Shown in pieces: positions 62,830 to 64,000 of a stretch of 64,000 nucleotides of DNA (position 1 is the first letter of the stretch; each line of letters begins with the position of its first letter). A program made the position numbers and the translations under genes. Where the stretch lies: contig BRKX01000018.1 in assembly GCA_026008535.1 (NCBI GenBank), forward strand, positions 48,415,588 to 48,479,587, given 5' to 3'. A model generated the notes under the pieces. That model saw nothing but the letters and a program-made list of their open reading frames with translations. It ran no database searches and was not told where the DNA came from. The stretch is from Perilla frutescens. Lineage: Eukaryota > Streptophyta > Magnoliopsida > Lamiales > Lamiaceae.

Positions 62830-64000
62830 ATGGGGGACAGTTTAGTCTCCAGAAAAAATGGCCGCAGCAACCGTGCCGACGAGATAGTGGGAGCTCCAGC
62901 CGCCACCGACATCGGCCCCAGCAACCTTGCCAACTTGATGGTGGGAGCTCCAGCCACCACCGACATCGGCCGCAGCAACCTTGCCGACTTGATGTTGGGA
63001 GCTCCAGCCACCACCGACATCGGCCGCAGAAAATATGGCGACGTGATAGTGGGAGCTCCAGCCGCCAGAAAATATGGCCGCAGCAACCGTGCCGGCGTGA
63101 TAAGGGGAGCTCCAGCCGCCAGAAAAAATGGCCGCAGCAACAATGCCGACGTGGAAAGAGGAGCTCCAGCCGCCACCGACATCGGCCCCAGCAACCTTGT
63201 CATCGTGGAAATGGGAGCCGCCACCGACAGCAGCCGCAGCGAGTGGATGCGAGTGCTGCACAGAGTTCCACCGCGACTACGAGAGAAAAATAATGCGGCG
63301 TACGATCCCTCCATCGTTTCATTGGGGCCATATCACCACGGCCAGCCCCAGGTCCTTAAGTTTGAAAAATTGAAAGACGAGCTCGTCAACATCATGCTCA
63401 AGGCAGACCTCCGACGCCAGCTCTTACGCGCCGAAATTCTGGAGCGGATAGGAGATATCCGGGACTTCTACGGAGAGCTGTCGAGAGAAGAGTACGACGA
63501 CGACAAACTGGCGGAGATGATGCTCCGCGACGCCTGCGTCGTCTTATACGTTGTGGAGACAACTGCTGAGAATGAAGAAGTTCAAGAAAACCGTGATGAG
63601 AAAGGTCTGTTTCTGTTGCGACGGCTGGGCGCCTTCCAATGGAATTTAATGGCGGTCGATGCTATGTATAAGCTGGAGAATCAGATCCCTTGGTGGCTAA
63701 TCAACTCACTAATTAAGTCGTTATATAACAAAGAAGAAGGCGAAGCACTAATGCGCAGGTTCTTGAGCGTCCAAACTTCGGGGGATTTGACGAAGCTGAA
63801 ACAACTTCCTTGGTACCTAGAGAGAGATGAATACTGTCCTCTCCACCTTCTTGAAGCGCTCCGTATTACTATTCTCGATTTAGATAGCTGCAAACGGTGG
63901 AAGAGAAAGAGCTATGCACCAGCAGCAGCAGCAGCAGCAGGTAGTCTCCTTCAACCGGGAAAGCGGCAGTTTCGATCTGTGACAGAACTGAAAGCGAAGG
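62830..64000 (+). CDS. DUF247 (UPF0481) protein, copy 3, 3'-truncated by window end, with N-terminal repeat expansion
   Basis: ATG at 62830-62832 opens a frame with no stop for 390 codons to the window end. It starts MGDSLVSRKNGRSNRADE, continues into seven 18-residue repeats (about residues 11-135), then the DUF247 domain: WMRVLHRVPPRLREKNN, YDPSIVSLGPYHHGQP, MLRDACVVLYVVE, LENQIPWWLINSLI, LKQLPWYLERDEY, LLEALRI, a short linker lacking about 30 residues seen in copy 2, a run of six alanines, and RSVTELKAK at the edge. The C-terminal anchor lies beyond the window. Copies 1 and 2 have one version of the repeated segment. Role unknown; an intact frame suggests a working gene, but the rest is unseen. 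Confidence 0.88.
   Translation, partial: MGDSLVSRKNGRSNRADEIVGAPAATDIGPSNLANLMVGAPATTDIGRSNLADLMLGAPATTDIGRRKYGDVIVGAPAARKYGRSNRAGVIRGAPAARKNGRSNNADVERGAPAATDIGPSNLVIVEMGAATDSSRSEWMRVLHRVPPRLREKNNAAYDPSIVSLGPYHHGQPQVLKFEKLKDELVNIMLKADLRRQLLRAEILERIGDIRDFYGELSREEYDDDKLAEMMLRDACVVLYVVETTAENEEVQENRDEKGLFLLRRLGAFQWNLMAVDAMYKLENQIPWWLINSLIKSLYNKEEGEALMRRFLSVQTSGDLTKLKQLPWYLERDEYCPLHLLEALRITILDLDSCKRWKRKSYAPAAAAAAGSLLQPGKRQFRSVTELKAK
62860..63237 (+). repeat. In-frame 54-bp minisatellite in DUF247 copy 3
   Basis: Six full 54-bp units start at 62860, 62914, 62968, 63022, 63076 and 63130, with a partial seventh at 63184. Each encodes a version of GRSNxADxxxGAPAxTDI. Two units carry ARKY/ARKN in place of ATDI, showing mixing of unit types. 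Confidence 0.92.

Noticed and set aside
62802..63314. Long antisense frames opposite the DUF247 copy-3 repeat
   Set aside because: They exist because the 54-bp repeat is in-frame on both strands; they encode only the reverse of the repeat and have no start context or family match.

Overview
The window is nuclear DNA from a eudicot plant. This is inferred from AT-rich intergenic DNA, GT-AG and GC-AG introns, a Pol II-type plant U2 snRNA promoter, intron-containing elongator tRNA-Met genes, a GH9 endoglucanase, plant-only DUF247 proteins, and dense LTR, MITE, Helitron, hAT-like and CACTA-like elements. The species was not determined. Exon borders were placed by eye from reading frame, splice sites and family protein sequence.

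Layout. 0.6-6.9 kb: a 2.465-kb segment carrying a degenerate STE20-like kinase ORF is tandemly duplicated beside a ~205-bp satellite and a GGTATACC-rich repeat. 7.1-9.5 kb: complete five-exon gene for 60S ribosomal protein L18 with a site II/telo-box promoter. 10.8-11.1 kb: U2 snRNA gene with USE, TATA and 3' box. 12.6-18.5 kb: microsatellites, two MITEs and a four-unit 256-bp tandem repeat. 19.1-22.3 kb: complete eight-exon secreted GH9 class B endo-1,4-beta-glucanase. 23.6-29.7 kb: foldback MITE, a hAT-like segment holding a tRNA-Met(CAT) gene, a CACTA-like end, a putative solo LTR and another MITE. 29.8-31.2 kb: DUF247 pseudogene. 34.7-43.4 kb: retrotransposon nest, with a Ty1/copia element tandemly joined to a partial copy through a shared LTR and abutting the 3' half of a Ty3/gypsy chromovirus. 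43.8-45.3 kb: intact DUF247 gene. 47.0-47.6 kb: Helitron with a readable empty site. 48.6 kb: second tRNA-Met, an inverted duplicate of the first with its flank. 50.5-51.6 kb: F-box-associated gene broken by one stop codon. 52-62 kb: Stowaway and other MITEs, LTR-like remnants and a 17-18-bp minisatellite. 62.8-64.0 kb: third DUF247 gene, open to the window edge, with a seven-unit 18-residue repeat in its N-terminus.

The genes do not form a pathway. L18 acts in ribosomes, U2 in splicing, tRNA-Met in elongation and GH9 in cell-wall remodelling. The dynamic part is the small DUF247 cluster (one broken, one intact, one repeat-expanded copy), whose upstream regions have also been duplicated and used as transposon landing sites.
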